A stretch of DNA of 64,000 nucleotides from Acidovorax sp. RAC01 (lineage in GTDB: Bacteria > Pseudomonadota > Gammaproteobacteria > Burkholderiales > Burkholderiaceae_C), in assembly GCF_001714725.1 (NCBI RefSeq), contig NZ_CP016447.1, positions 4,087,501-4,151,500 on the forward strand. The letters are read 5' to 3'. Of the stretch, positions 35,213 to 44,218 are shown one piece after another. A program made the translations under genes and the position numbers. Below the pieces are notes generated by a model. The model saw only the letters and a list, made by a program, of their open reading frames with translations, was not told the DNA's origin and did no database searches. Within the stretch, counting starts at the first letter, position 1. Every line of letters starts with the position of its first letter.

Positions 35213-36367
35213 ATGAGCACACCCGACACCCGCCCCGCCGAACGCCGCCGACGCAACGCCAAACCATCCCAGCCATCCAGCGCCGCGCCGTCCGCGGCCT
35301 CCCCCGCGCCCGCCACCTGGTCAGGCAAGCCGCGCAAGCACTTTGCCGTCATCGGCGCTGGCATGGCGGGCATTGCATGCGCGCGCACGCTGGTTCAGGC
35401 AGGCCACCGGGTCACGGTTTTTGAAAAGGCCGACGAAGTGGGTGGGCGCACCGCCACGGTCGATAGCCCGTTTGGTGCCTTCGACTCGGGCGCACAGTAC
35501 TTCACCGTACGCGACCCGCGATTTGCCCGCGCCATTGATACGGTACCGGGCGTGTGCAAGCGCTGGAGCGCCAATTCCGTCCGGGTGCTGGACGCCACCG
35601 GACGCGTGGCGGCTGCGGGCCTGGCACGGGGCGAGGCCCACTGGGTGGCCAGCCCGGGCATGCAGTCGCTGGTGGCCACCTGGGCCGCCCCCCTGAGCCG
35701 CTCGGGCGACCTGGTCGTGCAGACTCGCGTGGCGCGCATCGAACCCGACGCCGTCAACGCCGGCGGATGGCAGTTGCGCACCGCGGGCGCGGACGGCGCC
35801 CAGCGCGTGTACGCAGGCTTTGATGCCGTGCTGCTGGCCATGCCCTCGGTGCCTGCGCAGGCACTGCTGGCAAGTTCGGGCCTTGAAAGCCGGCTGGCCG
35901 ATGCCCTTGCAACCGTGGCCATTGCCCCCTGCTGGACGCTGATGCTGGCCTATCCCCAGGCCGTGCGGCCAGGGCTGACCACCCTCGGGCCCCAGTGGAA
36001 CGCAGCACGCAGCACCCACCACCGCATTGCCTGGCTGGCGCGCGAATCGTCCAAGCCTGGTCGCCACCTGGTCGAGCGCTGGACGGTGCAGGCCAGCCCG
36101 GCCTGGTCTGCCGAACACCTGGAAGACGACGAAGCCCGCGTGCAGGCCAAGCTGCTCAAGGCCTTTGCGGAGGTCACCGGCATCCGTGCCGAGCCATCCT
36201 ATGTGGAGACACGCCGCTGGCGCTACGCGCAGACCACGCACCCGCTGGGACGCAGCCATCTGTGGGATGCGGGCGCCGGTATTGGTGCCTGCGGTGACTG
36301 GTGCATTGGCCACCGCGTGGAAGACGCCTTCGTGTCCGGGCTCGAACTCGCACTTGCCGTGGCATGA
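35213..36367 (+). CDS. Renalase-like FAD-dependent oxidoreductase
   Basis: A 384-residue flavoprotein of the amine-oxidase/renalase group (COG3380 type). A polar, Pro-rich N-terminal 40 residues precede the FAD motif '[20 protein letters not shown]', '[20 protein letters not shown]' and '[18 protein letters not shown]'. Bacterial renalases oxidise mis-reduced NAD(P)H isomers; that activity is not proven for this branch. The ATG at 35213 is preferred over an in-frame start 19 codons upstream. Its stop overlaps the gluQRS start by four bases (ATGA), an unusual pairing with a tRNA-modifying enzyme. Confidence 0.88.
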   Translation: MSTPDTRPAERRRRNAKPSQPSSAAPSAASPAPATWSGKPRKHFAVIGAGMAGIACARTLVQAGHRVTVFEKADEVGGRTATVDSPFGAFDSGAQYFTVRDPRFARAIDTVPGVCKRWSANSVRVLDATGRVAAAGLARGEAHWVASPGMQSLVATWAAPLSRSGDLVVQTRVARIEPDAVNAGGWQLRTAGADGAQRVYAGFDAVLLAMPSVPAQALLASSGLESRLADALATVAIAPCWTLMLAYPQAVRPGLTTLGPQWNAARSTHHRIAWLARESSKPGRHLVERWTVQASPAWSAEHLEDDEARVQAKLLKAFAEVTGIRAEPSYVETRRWRYAQTTHPLGRSHLWDAGAGIGACGDWCIGHRVEDAFVSGLELALAVA

Positions 36368-37464
36368 CCGCCGCGGGCGCGCAGGAGCGCGCTGCCCTGG
36401 GCGGCACGGCAGGTGTAGGCCTTGCACCCGCCGTCAATGGCCCCCTTGACCTCGCCACCACCAGCGGGCGCTACGTGGGTCGCTTCGCCCCGTCGCCCAC
36501 CGGACCGCTGCATGCGGGTTCCTTGGTGGCAGCGCTGGCCAGCTGGCTGGACGCCCGGGCTTTTAATGAGGGGCGGGGCGGCCAGTGGCTGATCCGCATC
36601 GAAGACGTCGATACCCCCCGCTGCAGCCTGGCCGCTGCTGAAACCATCCTTGCGCAGCTGGCAGCCTGCGGCCTGCGGCCCGATGGCCAGCCGGTGTGGC
36701 AGTCGGCACGCGGCGGTCGATACCAGGCGGCACTGGACACGCTGGTGGCCGCAGGCAGGGCGTACCCGTGCGGGTGTTCGCGCAAGGACATCGAAGATGC
36801 GCATATGGCCATGGGCCATGCCCGTGAACGGCACGCAGCGCTGCCCTACCCCGGCACCTGCCGACATGGGCTGTCAGGCAAGGTGGCCCGATCATGGCGG
36901 TTGGCAGTGCCTGGCCATGGCGCGCCCGCAGGCCTGGTGGGCACCGCCACGGCCGCCATAGATGCCGCCGGGAGTCGCGCCCCTGGCGCCCCCGTCACGC
37001 CGGGCATTGCGGGCCACGATGTCTGGTGGCACGACCGTCGGCTGGGCGCGCAGCACCAGAACGTGGCCACGGCCGTGGGCGATTTCGTGCTGCGCCGCGC
37101 GGATGGCCTGTGGGCCTACCAGCTTGCCGTGGTCGTTGACGACGGTGACCAAGGTGTCACGGACGTCGTGCGTGGCGAGGACCTTGCCGACAACACGGCG
37201 CGCCAGATCCTGCTGCAGCAGGCCCTGGGCCTGCCCACACCACGCTACCTGCACACGCCGCTGGTCTGTGGCGACAACGGCGAGAAATTGTCCAAGCAGA
37301 ATGGCGCCCGGGCCCTGGACCTGCGGGCGCCTGTTGCTGCCCTGGCAGAAGCGGCGCAAGTGCTGGGCTTGCCCCCCATGGAAAGCGGCGGGGACAATTC
37401 TGTACCCGATGCTTTGGCCCACTGGGTCAAAGCGTGGCGACGAACCTACAATCACGCATCGTGA
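36364..37464 (+). CDS. gluQRS: Glutamyl-Q tRNA(Asp) synthetase
   Basis: A 366-residue GluQRS. It is a truncated glutamyl-tRNA synthetase with a HIGH-like motif in '[20 protein letters not shown]' and a KMSKS-like motif 'EKLSKQNGA', and lacks the anticodon-binding domain. Zn ligands are in 'YPCGCSRKD' and 'YPGTCR'. It attaches glutamate to queuosine at position 34 of tRNA-Asp. The ATG at 36364 overlaps the upstream stop by four bases, and its own stop overlaps the trmB start, so three genes are translationally coupled. The N-terminal 30 residues are Ala/Gly-rich and extra to the family. Confidence 0.94.
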   Translation: MTAAGAQERAALGGTAGVGLAPAVNGPLDLATTSGRYVGRFAPSPTGPLHAGSLVAALASWLDARAFNEGRGGQWLIRIEDVDTPRCSLAAAETILAQLAACGLRPDGQPVWQSARGGRYQAALDTLVAAGRAYPCGCSRKDIEDAHMAMGHARERHAALPYPGTCRHGLSGKVARSWRLAVPGHGAPAGLVGTATAAIDAAGSRAPGAPVTPGIAGHDVWWHDRRLGAQHQNVATAVGDFVLRRADGLWAYQLAVVVDDGDQGVTDVVRGEDLADNTARQILLQQALGLPTPRYLHTPLVCGDNGEKLSKQNGARALDLRAPVAALAEAAQVLGLPPMESGGDNSVPDALAHWVKAWRRTYNHAS

Positions 37465-38219
37465 CTGAATTGACCACTGCCTTTGCGCCCGAGAGCGCCA
37501 CGCCCGACGCACTGCCCCGCGTACCGGGCGGCGTACCCGCTGGTGTGACCCATCCCAAAACCATCAAAAGCTTCGTGCGCAGGGCGGGCCGCACCACGAC
37601 CGGGCAGGCCAAGGCCTTTGAAGACCTTGGTCCGCGCTACGTGTTGCCCTACCAGCCCGCCCACATGGATGCCGCCGCAGCCTTTGGCCGCGATGCACCG
37701 CTGGTCCTGGAGATAGGCTTTGGCATGGGCGAAGCCACGGCCCATATTGCCAATGTGCGCCCGGGCGACAATTTTCTGTGCTGCGAGGTCCATGAACCCG
37801 GTGTGGGCGCCCTGCTCAAGCGCATTGGCGAACAGGGCCTGACGAACATCCGCATCCTGCAGCACGACGCGGTCGAAGTTCTCGACCACATGCTGCCGCT
37901 GGCAAGCCTGGACGGGGTCCATATCTTCTTTCCCGACCCGTGGCACAAGACCAAGCACAACAAGCGCCGCCTGATCCAGTCGCCCCTGGTGGCCAAGCTG
38001 GCGGCGCGGCTCAAGCCCGGCGGTTACCTGCACTGCGCCACCGACTGGGAGCCCTATGCGCAGCAGATGCTGCAGGTGCTGGGCGCCGAGCCTGCGCTGC
38101 GCAACACAGCCGAAGGATTTGCGCCCCAACCTGACTACCGGCCTCTCACCAAGTTTGAAAACCGGGGCCTGCGCCTCGGGCACGGGGTGTGGGACCTGGT
38201 CTTTGTGCGCTCCGCCTGA
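37461..38219 (+). CDS. trmB: tRNA (guanine(46)-N7)-methyltransferase
   Basis: A 252-residue TrmB. SAM-binding '[20 protein letters not shown]', '[20 protein letters not shown]', and the catalytic region '[20 protein letters not shown]' are diagnostic. It methylates N7 of G46 in tRNA. A GTG at 37461 overlaps the gluQRS TGA by four bases (GTGA) and is chosen; an in-frame GTG at 37434 would overlap more and is an alternative giving 261 residues. It follows gluQRS directly, so two tRNA-modification genes are coupled. Confidence 0.94.
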   Translation: MTELTTAFAPESATPDALPRVPGGVPAGVTHPKTIKSFVRRAGRTTTGQAKAFEDLGPRYVLPYQPAHMDAAAAFGRDAPLVLEIGFGMGEATAHIANVRPGDNFLCCEVHEPGVGALLKRIGEQGLTNIRILQHDAVEVLDHMLPLASLDGVHIFFPDPWHKTKHNKRRLIQSPLVAKLAARLKPGGYLHCATDWEPYAQQMLQVLGAEPALRNTAEGFAPQPDYRPLTKFENRGLRLGHGVWDLVFVRSA

Positions 38220-38255
38220 TACCGACATGCACGCGATGCCCGCCGCCTTCCTTTC

Positions 38256-39308
38256 ATGACGCCCATCCTTCAAAACCTGGTCGAAATGACCGGCCACCGT
38301 GACCACCTCCGACTGGAGGTCTCGGTTTTGTCGACCCTGCAAAAGCTCACCAGCGTTATTGAGGTCCGGGCGCTGGAACTCTTCACCGACTCGGGGCAAG
38401 CGCACGTGCGGCCACGCACCTGGGTTGAAGACGGCCAGCTGACCTCGACCGATTCGGAGGCCGCCACGGACCCCCGGCGTGAGTCGCTCGACCACTACCC
38501 GGCCCTGCGCGAATGCATTGAAACCCACGGCGACAGCGCACTGGCATCGCCGCGCAAGGGGCGCCATGTGCTCTGGCTGCCGGTATGGATGCACGAAAAG
38601 GTGCACACCTGCCTGGAGATCACGCAGTCCCGGCCGTTCTCGGCGCACAAACTCGATGTGCTCAAGGGCGTGTTTGCCGTCTACCAGAACTACCAGAGCC
38701 TGCTGGACTACAGCGAACGCGATGCCCTCACCGGGCTCTTTAACCGCAAGACATTCGACGAGCAGTTCTCGCGCCACACCATGCAGGGCCTGCCCAGCCG
38801 GGCCGGTGCCGTGGTGGAGACCCTGGCCGCCGAAGAGTCAGCGTCCAGCACCGAACCCATCCAGCAGTGGCTGGCCGTGGTGGACATCGACCACTTCAAG
38901 CAGGTCAATGACCGCTTCGGCCACCTCTATGGCGACGAAGTGCTGATTTTGGTGGCCAACATCCTTCGCAGCAGCTTCCGCAGCCACGACCGCATCTTCC
39001 GGTTTGGGGGCGAGGAGTTTGTGGTGCTGTTGCGCTCCACCACGCTGAGCACGGCGCACAAGGTGTTTAACCGCTTTCGCACTGCCGTGCAGGAGTATCC
39101 GTTTCCCCAGGTGGGCCAGGTCACGGTGAGCCTCGGGTTTGTGAGCACGACCAAGGGAGCACCTGTGGAAATCCTCGGGCAGGCAGACCAGGCCCTGTAC
39201 TACGCCAAGGAACACGGGCGCAACCAGGTCTGCTACTACGACGAGCTGGTAGCCGGCGGTGAGCTGGCCTCCAAGGTGGTCGGCAACGACGACGTCGAAC
39301 TGTTCTGA
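38256..39308 (+). CDS. Diguanylate cyclase (GGEEF) with unknown N-terminal sensor
   Basis: A 350-residue protein. Residues about 1-150 form a region I do not assign to a named sensor family ('EVSVLSTLQKLTSVIEVRAL', 'KLDVLKGVFAVYQNYQSLLD'); it may be GAF-like. Residues about 155-330 are a GGDEF domain: 'ERDALTGLFNRKTFDEQFSR', 'WLAVVDIDHFKQVNDRFGHL', active loop GGEEF in 'DRIFRFGGEEFVVLLRS'. An insertion of about 30 residues ('PSRAGAVVETLAAEESASST') separates the first two. It should make cyclic-di-GMP. It follows trmB by 36 bases, so could be on the same transcript. Confidence 0.92.
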   Translation: MTPILQNLVEMTGHRDHLRLEVSVLSTLQKLTSVIEVRALELFTDSGQAHVRPRTWVEDGQLTSTDSEAATDPRRESLDHYPALRECIETHGDSALASPRKGRHVLWLPVWMHEKVHTCLEITQSRPFSAHKLDVLKGVFAVYQNYQSLLDYSERDALTGLFNRKTFDEQFSRHTMQGLPSRAGAVVETLAAEESASSTEPIQQWLAVVDIDHFKQVNDRFGHLYGDEVLILVANILRSSFRSHDRIFRFGGEEFVVLLRSTTLSTAHKVFNRFRTAVQEYPFPQVGQVTVSLGFVSTTKGAPVEILGQADQALYYAKEHGRNQVCYYDELVAGGELASKVVGNDDVELF

Positions 39309-39473
39309 ATCTGCCGGGTTACGGCTTCCGCCAGGCTGAACCCGACCGCTGTCCACGCCACGCAACGTGTGCCGCGGCGTGCCGCGTAGACACCGCTACG
39401 CCAAGTCTTTCACACCGGTAGCAAGCCCCGGCCAACGCCCCTCGGAGGGTGCCATTGGCCAGGCGGCGAGCGG

Positions 39474-42098
39474 TTACAGCTGCGCTGTCACCCAAGGTAC
39501 CACGGAGGCCAGCGCCTGGGGCACCTGGGTGGCATCCGTACCACCGGCCATGGCCATGTCGGGCTTGCCGCCGCCCTTGCCGCCCACCTGCTGGGCCACA
39601 AAGTTCACCAGCTCGCCTGCCTTGATCCGGCCCACGCTGTCGGCCGTCACGCCCGCGGCCAGTTGCACCTTGCTGCCATCCACGGCCGCCAGCACGATCA
39701 CGGCGGTCTTGAGCTTGTCCTTGAGCTTGTCCATGGTGTCGCGCAGCGTCTTGGCGTCTGCGCCAGGCAGTGCGGCCGCCAGCACCTTGATGCCGCCCAC
39801 GTCCACGGCTTGCGTCAGCAGTTCGTCGCCCTGGTTCGAGGCCAGTTTGCCCTTGAGCGCTGCCACTTCCTTTTCGAGCGCGCGTGCGTTGTCCAGGGCC
39901 TGCGCAATGCGGCCGTTGAGCTCGGCCACCGGGGCCTTGAGCGTGCTGGCAGCCTGGTTCACGGTGTCTTCGAGCTGCTGCAGGTAAGACAGCGCATTGG
40001 CGCCCGTCACGGCCTCGATGCGGCGCACGCCTGCGGCCACGCCGCCTTCGCTCACGACCTTGAACAGACCGATATCGCCCGTGCGCTGCACGTGCGTGCC
40101 GCCGCACAGTTCGCGGCTGGTACCAATGTCCAGCACGCGCACGGTGTCGCCGTACTTTTCACCAAACAGCATCACGGCACCGGTCTTCTGGGCCGACTCG
40201 ATGTCCATCACGCGGGCCTGCGTGGGGTGGTTGTCCAGGATCTCGGCATTGACGCGGCGCTCGATCTCGCGAATTTCCACCGCGGTCACGGCTGCGTTGT
40301 GCGTGAAGTCGAAGCGGGTACGGTCAGCGTTGACCAGGCTCCCCTTTTGCTGCACATGGCTGCCCAGCACTTCGCGCAGGGCCTTGTGCATGATGTGTGT
40401 GACCGAGTGGTTGCGCATGGTGGCGGCGCGCACCGCCGTGTTGACCTGGGCCTGCACGGTGTCGCCCACGTTCAGCGTGCCCTCTTCGAGCGTGCCATGG
40501 TGGCCAAACACATCGGCCTTGATCTTGAGCGTATCGCCAACCGCAAAGCGGGCCGAGCCGCTGGTGATCACACCCTCGTCGCCCACCTGCCCGCCGCTTT
40601 CGGCATAGAACGGGGTGCTGTCGAGCACCACCACGCCGTTTTGGCCACTCTTGAGGGCTGCAGCGCTTGTCCCGTCTACATAGATTGCTACGATTTTTGC
40701 TTCGTGGGCCAGCTGCTCGTAGCCTGTGAACCGGTTGGAGGCGCCGGTGTACTCCAGCGCCTTGTCCATTTTGAACTTGCCGGCTGCGCGGGCCTGGGCC
40801 TTTTGCTTTTCCATGGCGGTCCGGAAGCCGGCCTCATCGACTTCGACGTCGCGCTCGCGGCACACATCGTTGGTCAGGTCGAGCGGGAAGCCGTAGGTGT
40901 CGTGCAGCTTGAAGGCCACATCGCCGGGCAGTACCTTGGCGCCGCCGTCCAGGGCCGCGTCCAGAATTTCCATGCCGTTGGCCAGCGTCTCAAAAAAGCG
41001 CTCTTCCTCAGCCTTGAGCACATCGGTGATGCGTTTTTCCTGCTCGCGGATCGACGGGTACGCATCGCCCATCAGGCGTACCAGGTCAGCCACCAGCTTG
41101 TGGAAGAAAGGCGTCTTCTTGCCCAGCTTGTAGCCGTGGCGGATGGCGCGGCGCACGATGCGGCGCTGCACGTAGCCGCGGCCTTCGTTGCTGGGGATCA
41201 CCCCGTCGCTCACCAAAAACGCGGTGGCGCGGATGTGGTCGGCAATCACGCGCAGGCTCTTGTGGTCCAGGTCGGTCACGCCCGTCTCGCGGCCAGCGGC
41301 CTTGATGAGCTGGTCGAAGATGTCGATTTCGTAGTTGCTGTGCACGTGCTGCAGGATGGCCGCCAGGCGCTCCAGGCCCATGCCGGTGTCCACGCAGGGC
41401 GCGGGCAGCGGCGTCACGGCACCGGTCTCGTCCATGTTGAACTGCATGAACACGTTGTTCCAGATCTCGATGAAACGGTCGCCGTCTTCATCGGGGCTGC
41501 CGGGGGGGCCGCCGGCAATATGCGGGCCATGGTCGTAGAAGATTTCGCTGCACGGGCCGCAAGGGCCCGTGTCGGCCATCATCCAGAAGTTGTCGGACTT
41601 GTACCGGCCGCCCTTGTTGTCGCCGATGCGGATCACGCGCTCGGGCGGCAGGCCGATTTCCTTGGTCCAGATGTCGTAGGCCTCGTCGTCTTCCTGGTAC
41701 ACGGTGGCCAGCAGGCGCTCGGGCGGCAGCTTGTACACGGTGGTCAGAAGCTCCCACGCCCAGTGCAGCGATTCACGCTTGAAGTAGTCGCCAAAGCTCC
41801 AGTTGCCCAGCATTTCAAAAAACGTGTGGTGGCGCGCGGTGTAGCCCACGTTTTCCAGGTCGTTGTGCTTGCCACCGGCACGCAGGCAGGCCTGTACCGA
41901 CACGGCGCGGTTGTACGAGCGCTTGTCGGTGCCCAGGAACACGTCCTTGAACTGCACCATGCCCGAGTTGGTGAACATCAGCGTCGGGTCGTTGCCGGGC
42001 ACCAGCGGGCTGGACGCCACCACGGTGTGGCCCTTGGAGACGAAGAAGTCCAGGAATGACTTGCGGATGTCGGCGACGGAAAAAGTGGGGTTGCTCAT
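39474..42098 (-). CDS. alaS: Alanyl-tRNA synthetase
   Basis: An 874-residue AlaRS. The class II catalytic core includes '[20 protein letters not shown]' and '[20 protein letters not shown]'; the editing domain has '[20 protein letters not shown]' and '[20 protein letters not shown]', giving the HxxxH and CxxxH zinc sites; the C-Ala domain ends the protein. It charges tRNA-Ala. The ATG at 42098 gives the standard N-terminus ([19 protein letters not shown]). A stretch at residues about 467-487 (40637-40700) is AT-richer and resembles the dispersed repeat, but the protein keeps normal length there. Confidence 0.97.
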   Translation of the reverse strand: MSNPTFSVADIRKSFLDFFVSKGHTVVASSPLVPGNDPTLMFTNSGMVQFKDVFLGTDKRSYNRAVSVQACLRAGGKHNDLENVGYTARHHTFFEMLGNWSFGDYFKRESLHWAWELLTTVYKLPPERLLATVYQEDDEAYDIWTKEIGLPPERVIRIGDNKGGRYKSDNFWMMADTGPCGPCSEIFYDHGPHIAGGPPGSPDEDGDRFIEIWNNVFMQFNMDETGAVTPLPAPCVDTGMGLERLAAILQHVHSNYEIDIFDQLIKAAGRETGVTDLDHKSLRVIADHIRATAFLVSDGVIPSNEGRGYVQRRIVRRAIRHGYKLGKKTPFFHKLVADLVRLMGDAYPSIREQEKRITDVLKAEEERFFETLANGMEILDAALDGGAKVLPGDVAFKLHDTYGFPLDLTNDVCRERDVEVDEAGFRTAMEKQKAQARAAGKFKMDKALEYTGASNRFTGYEQLAHEAKIVAIYVDGTSAAALKSGQNGVVVLDSTPFYAESGGQVGDEGVITSGSARFAVGDTLKIKADVFGHHGTLEEGTLNVGDTVQAQVNTAVRAATMRNHSVTHIMHKALREVLGSHVQQKGSLVNADRTRFDFTHNAAVTAVEIREIERRVNAEILDNHPTQARVMDIESAQKTGAVMLFGEKYGDTVRVLDIGTSRELCGGTHVQRTGDIGLFKVVSEGGVAAGVRRIEAVTGANALSYLQQLEDTVNQAASTLKAPVAELNGRIAQALDNARALEKEVAALKGKLASNQGDELLTQAVDVGGIKVLAAALPGADAKTLRDTMDKLKDKLKTAVIVLAAVDGSKVQLAAGVTADSVGRIKAGELVNFVAQQVGGKGGGKPDMAMAGGTDATQVPQALASVVPWVTAQL
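40637..40700 (-). repeat. Possible repeat-like stretch within alaS
   Basis: On the minus strand it reads GTAGCAATCTATGTAGACGG, then ACAAGCGCTGCAGCCCTCAA and AGTGGCCAAAA, matching the order of the dispersed repeat with several changes. The encoded segment aligns without gaps with other AlaRS, so this may be coincidence or gene conversion rather than insertion. Confidence 0.35.
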
Positions 42099-42322
42099 GG
42101 TGTGTACGTTGGTTGTGCACGGGGCGATGCCGCACAGGGTCGGCACGCGTGGGCCAACCGGCAATTATAGGTTTGCGGGCCTGTCGCTGGCGGCACAGTG
42201 GACGGGCGCGCCAAGGCGCTATTCTTTCGGCGGCCAAGGCTGTTGCAGCACGCTCTGCCCGCCTTGGCCAGCCCCGACTCCGCCCCGGTCTCCCACCCGT
42301 TCACCAGCGACACCCCACGGCC

Positions 42323-43807
42323 ATGCACCCATCGCCCCTTGCCCTGCTCAACGACCCCACCCTGCTCAAGACCGATGCGCTGGTCAATGGCCAGTGGCTG
42401 CCCGGCAGCAGCCGTTTTGACGTGAACGACCCGGCCACCGGGCACAAGCTGGCCGACGTGGCCAACCTGGGCCCTTCCGATGCCGAGGCCGCCATCGCAG
42501 CGGCCAATGCCGCCTGGGGCCCGTGGAAAACCCGCACGGCCAAGGAGCGCAGCGCCATTCTGCGCAAATGGTTTGACCTGCTGATGGCCCACCAGGACGA
42601 CCTCGCCCGCATCATGACGGCCGAGCAAGGCAAGCCCTTTGCCGAAGCCAAGGGCGAAGTGGCCTACGGCGCGAGCTTTGTGGAATGGTTTGCCGAAGAA
42701 GCCAAGCGCGTGAACGGCGAGACGCTGCCACAGTTCGACAACAACCGTCGTTTGCTGGTACTCAAGCAGCCGATTGGCGTGTGCGCGGCCATCACGCCGT
42801 GGAATTTTCCGCTGGCCATGATCACCCGCAAGGTTGCGCCCGCACTGGCCGCGGGCTGCCCCGTGGTCATCAAACCGGCCGAGTTGACGCCGCTCACCGC
42901 CCTGGCCGCGGCCGAGCTGGCCATTCGCGCGGGCATACCGGCGGGCGTGCTCAACATCCTGAGCGCCGACAGCGCCAACTCGATTGCCATCGGCAAGGTG
43001 CTGTGCGCCAGCGACGTGGTGCGGCACATCAGCTTTACCGGCAGCACCGAGGTGGGCCGCATCCTGATGGCGCAATCGGCCCCCACGGTCAAGAAGATGT
43101 CGCTGGAGCTGGGCGGCAACGCCCCCTTCATCGTGTTTGACGACGCCGACGTGGACAGCGCCGTGGAAGGCGCGTTTGCCAGCAAGTACCGCAACGCGGG
43201 CCAGACCTGCGTGTGCACCAACCGTTTCTACGTGCAGGACGGCGTGTACGACGAATTCGTGGCCAAGTTTGCAGCCAAGGTAAAGACCGCCAAGGTCGGC
43301 AACGGCTTTGAGGAGGGCGTGAGCCAGGGCCCGCTCATCGAAGAAGCGGCGCTTGAGAAAGTGCAGCGCCATGTCGACGACGCCCTGGCCAAGGGTGGCC
43401 GGGTGGTGGCCGGTGGCCAGCGGCTGAAAAGCCTGGGGTCGGGCCAGTTCTTCGAGCCCACGGTGGTGGCCAACGCCACGGCCGACATGCTCTGCGCCCG
43501 CGAGGAAACCTTCGGGCCGTTTGCCCCGGTGTTCCGTTTCAAGACCGAGCAGGAGGCCATCGATGCGGCCAACCACACCGAGTTCGGGCTGGCCAGCTAC
43601 TTCTACAGCCGCGACGTGGGGCGGATCTTCCGCGTGGGCGAGGCCCTGGAATACGGCATGGTCGGCATCAACGTGGGCATCCTGGCCACTGAGCATGTCC
43701 CTTTTGGCGGCGTCAAGCAGTCGGGCCTGGGCCGCGAGGGCTCGCACTACGGCATGGACGACTACGTCGAGATCAAGTACCTGTGCCTGGGCGACATCCT
43801 GAAGTAA
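42323..43807 (+). CDS. gabD: NAD(P)-dependent succinate-semialdehyde dehydrogenase
   Basis: A 494-residue aldehyde dehydrogenase with the GabD wording. It has 'GVCAAITPWNFPLAMITRKV' (cofactor), 'FTGSTEVGRILMAQ', the general-base Glu in 'MSLELGGNAPFIVFDDADVD' and the catalytic Cys in 'NAGQTCVCTNRFYVQDGVYD', ending 'VPFGGVKQSGLGREGSHYG'. It oxidises succinate semialdehyde to succinate in GABA and related catabolism. The ATG at 42323 starts the family N-terminus. No GABA transaminase gene is adjacent. A repeat copy and a strong hairpin terminator follow. Confidence 0.93.
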   Translation: MHPSPLALLNDPTLLKTDALVNGQWLPGSSRFDVNDPATGHKLADVANLGPSDAEAAIAAANAAWGPWKTRTAKERSAILRKWFDLLMAHQDDLARIMTAEQGKPFAEAKGEVAYGASFVEWFAEEAKRVNGETLPQFDNNRRLLVLKQPIGVCAAITPWNFPLAMITRKVAPALAAGCPVVIKPAELTPLTALAAAELAIRAGIPAGVLNILSADSANSIAIGKVLCASDVVRHISFTGSTEVGRILMAQSAPTVKKMSLELGGNAPFIVFDDADVDSAVEGAFASKYRNAGQTCVCTNRFYVQDGVYDEFVAKFAAKVKTAKVGNGFEEGVSQGPLIEEAALEKVQRHVDDALAKGGRVVAGGQRLKSLGSGQFFEPTVVANATADMLCAREETFGPFAPVFRFKTEQEAIDAANHTEFGLASYFYSRDVGRIFRVGEALEYGMVGINVGILATEHVPFGGVKQSGLGREGSHYGMDDYVEIKYLCLGDILK

Positions 43808-43814
43808 CCAAAAT

Positions 43815-43876
43815 GCTATATTTATTATAGCAATAAAAGCTTATACAGCAAGCCAAATAAGCCAATTTGACTCACG
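43815..43876 (+). repeat. Dispersed repeat copy after gabD
   Basis: This is the best-formed hairpin of the set: GCTATA-TTTAT-TATAGC, then CAATAAAAGC and a tail CAAGCCAAATAAGCCAATTT. It sits 8 bases after the gabD stop and 100 bases before the tRNA gene. Confidence 0.75.
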
Positions 43877-43925
43877 TTTTTTATCGAACAGCCCTGTCGA
43901 TACCCTGGACGCGCTGAACCGAAGC

Positions 43926-43963
43926 AAAAAGGCCGGCCCCGCTTTCACGGGGCCGGCCTTTTT
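43926..43963. terminator. Bidirectional intrinsic terminator between gabD and tRNA-Gly
   Basis: AAAAA, an 11-bp perfect stem GGCCGGCCCCG / CGGGGCCGGCC (43931-43941, 43948-43958), a 6-base loop and TTTTT. The A and T tracts make it usable by the plus-strand gabD transcript and the minus-strand tRNA transcript. Confidence 0.9.
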
Positions 43964-43973
43964 GGAGAGATTC

Positions 43974-44047
43974 TGGAGCGGGTGATGGGAATCGAACCCA
44001 CGCTATTTGCTTGGGAAGCAAAAGTTCTACCATTGAACTACACCCGC
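43974..44047 (-). tRNA. tRNA-Gly(CCC)
   Basis: The minus strand folds as a cloverleaf: acceptor GCGGGTG paired with CACCCGC, D arm with GTTCAATGGTAGAAC, anticodon stem TTTGC / GCAAA with the 7-base loop TTCCCAA giving anticodon CCC, T arm with GGGTTCGATTCCC, discriminator T and encoded CCA. It reads glycine GGG codons. Its 3' end faces gabD and its 5' end faces the prophage integrase, opposite to the usual orientation at tRNA attachment sites. Confidence 0.95.
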
Positions 44048-44156
44048 AATCTGCAACCCGTTGATTTCAAACGGGGTTTGCTCGCAAGTCGTTGATTTTG
44101 CTGGCGTTTTCTGCGCCCATCAAACCACCGGCTTTTCCATATTGTATCTATGTTTA

Positions 44157-44210
44157 CCTACGCCAGATAACCCGCTGGCGTAGGTTTGGTTCAGGTTTTT
44201 TGGCGTAGGA
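44157..44210. promoter_or_regulatory. Inverted and repeated CCTACGCCA/TGGCGTAGG sites before the integrase
   Basis: CCTACGCCAG at 44157-44166 and CTGGCGTAGG at 44175-44184 form a perfect 10-bp inverted repeat with an 8-base spacer. A third copy TGGCGTAGG occurs at 44201-44209, overlapping the integrase ribosome binding site. They could be arm-type integrase sites of attL or an autoregulatory operator. Confidence 0.55.
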
Positions 44211-44218
44211 TGCGCGCC

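Noticed and set aside
39663..42059. Long open frame antisense to alaS
   Set aside because: It mirrors alaS codon structure; alaS is complete and conserved on the other strand.
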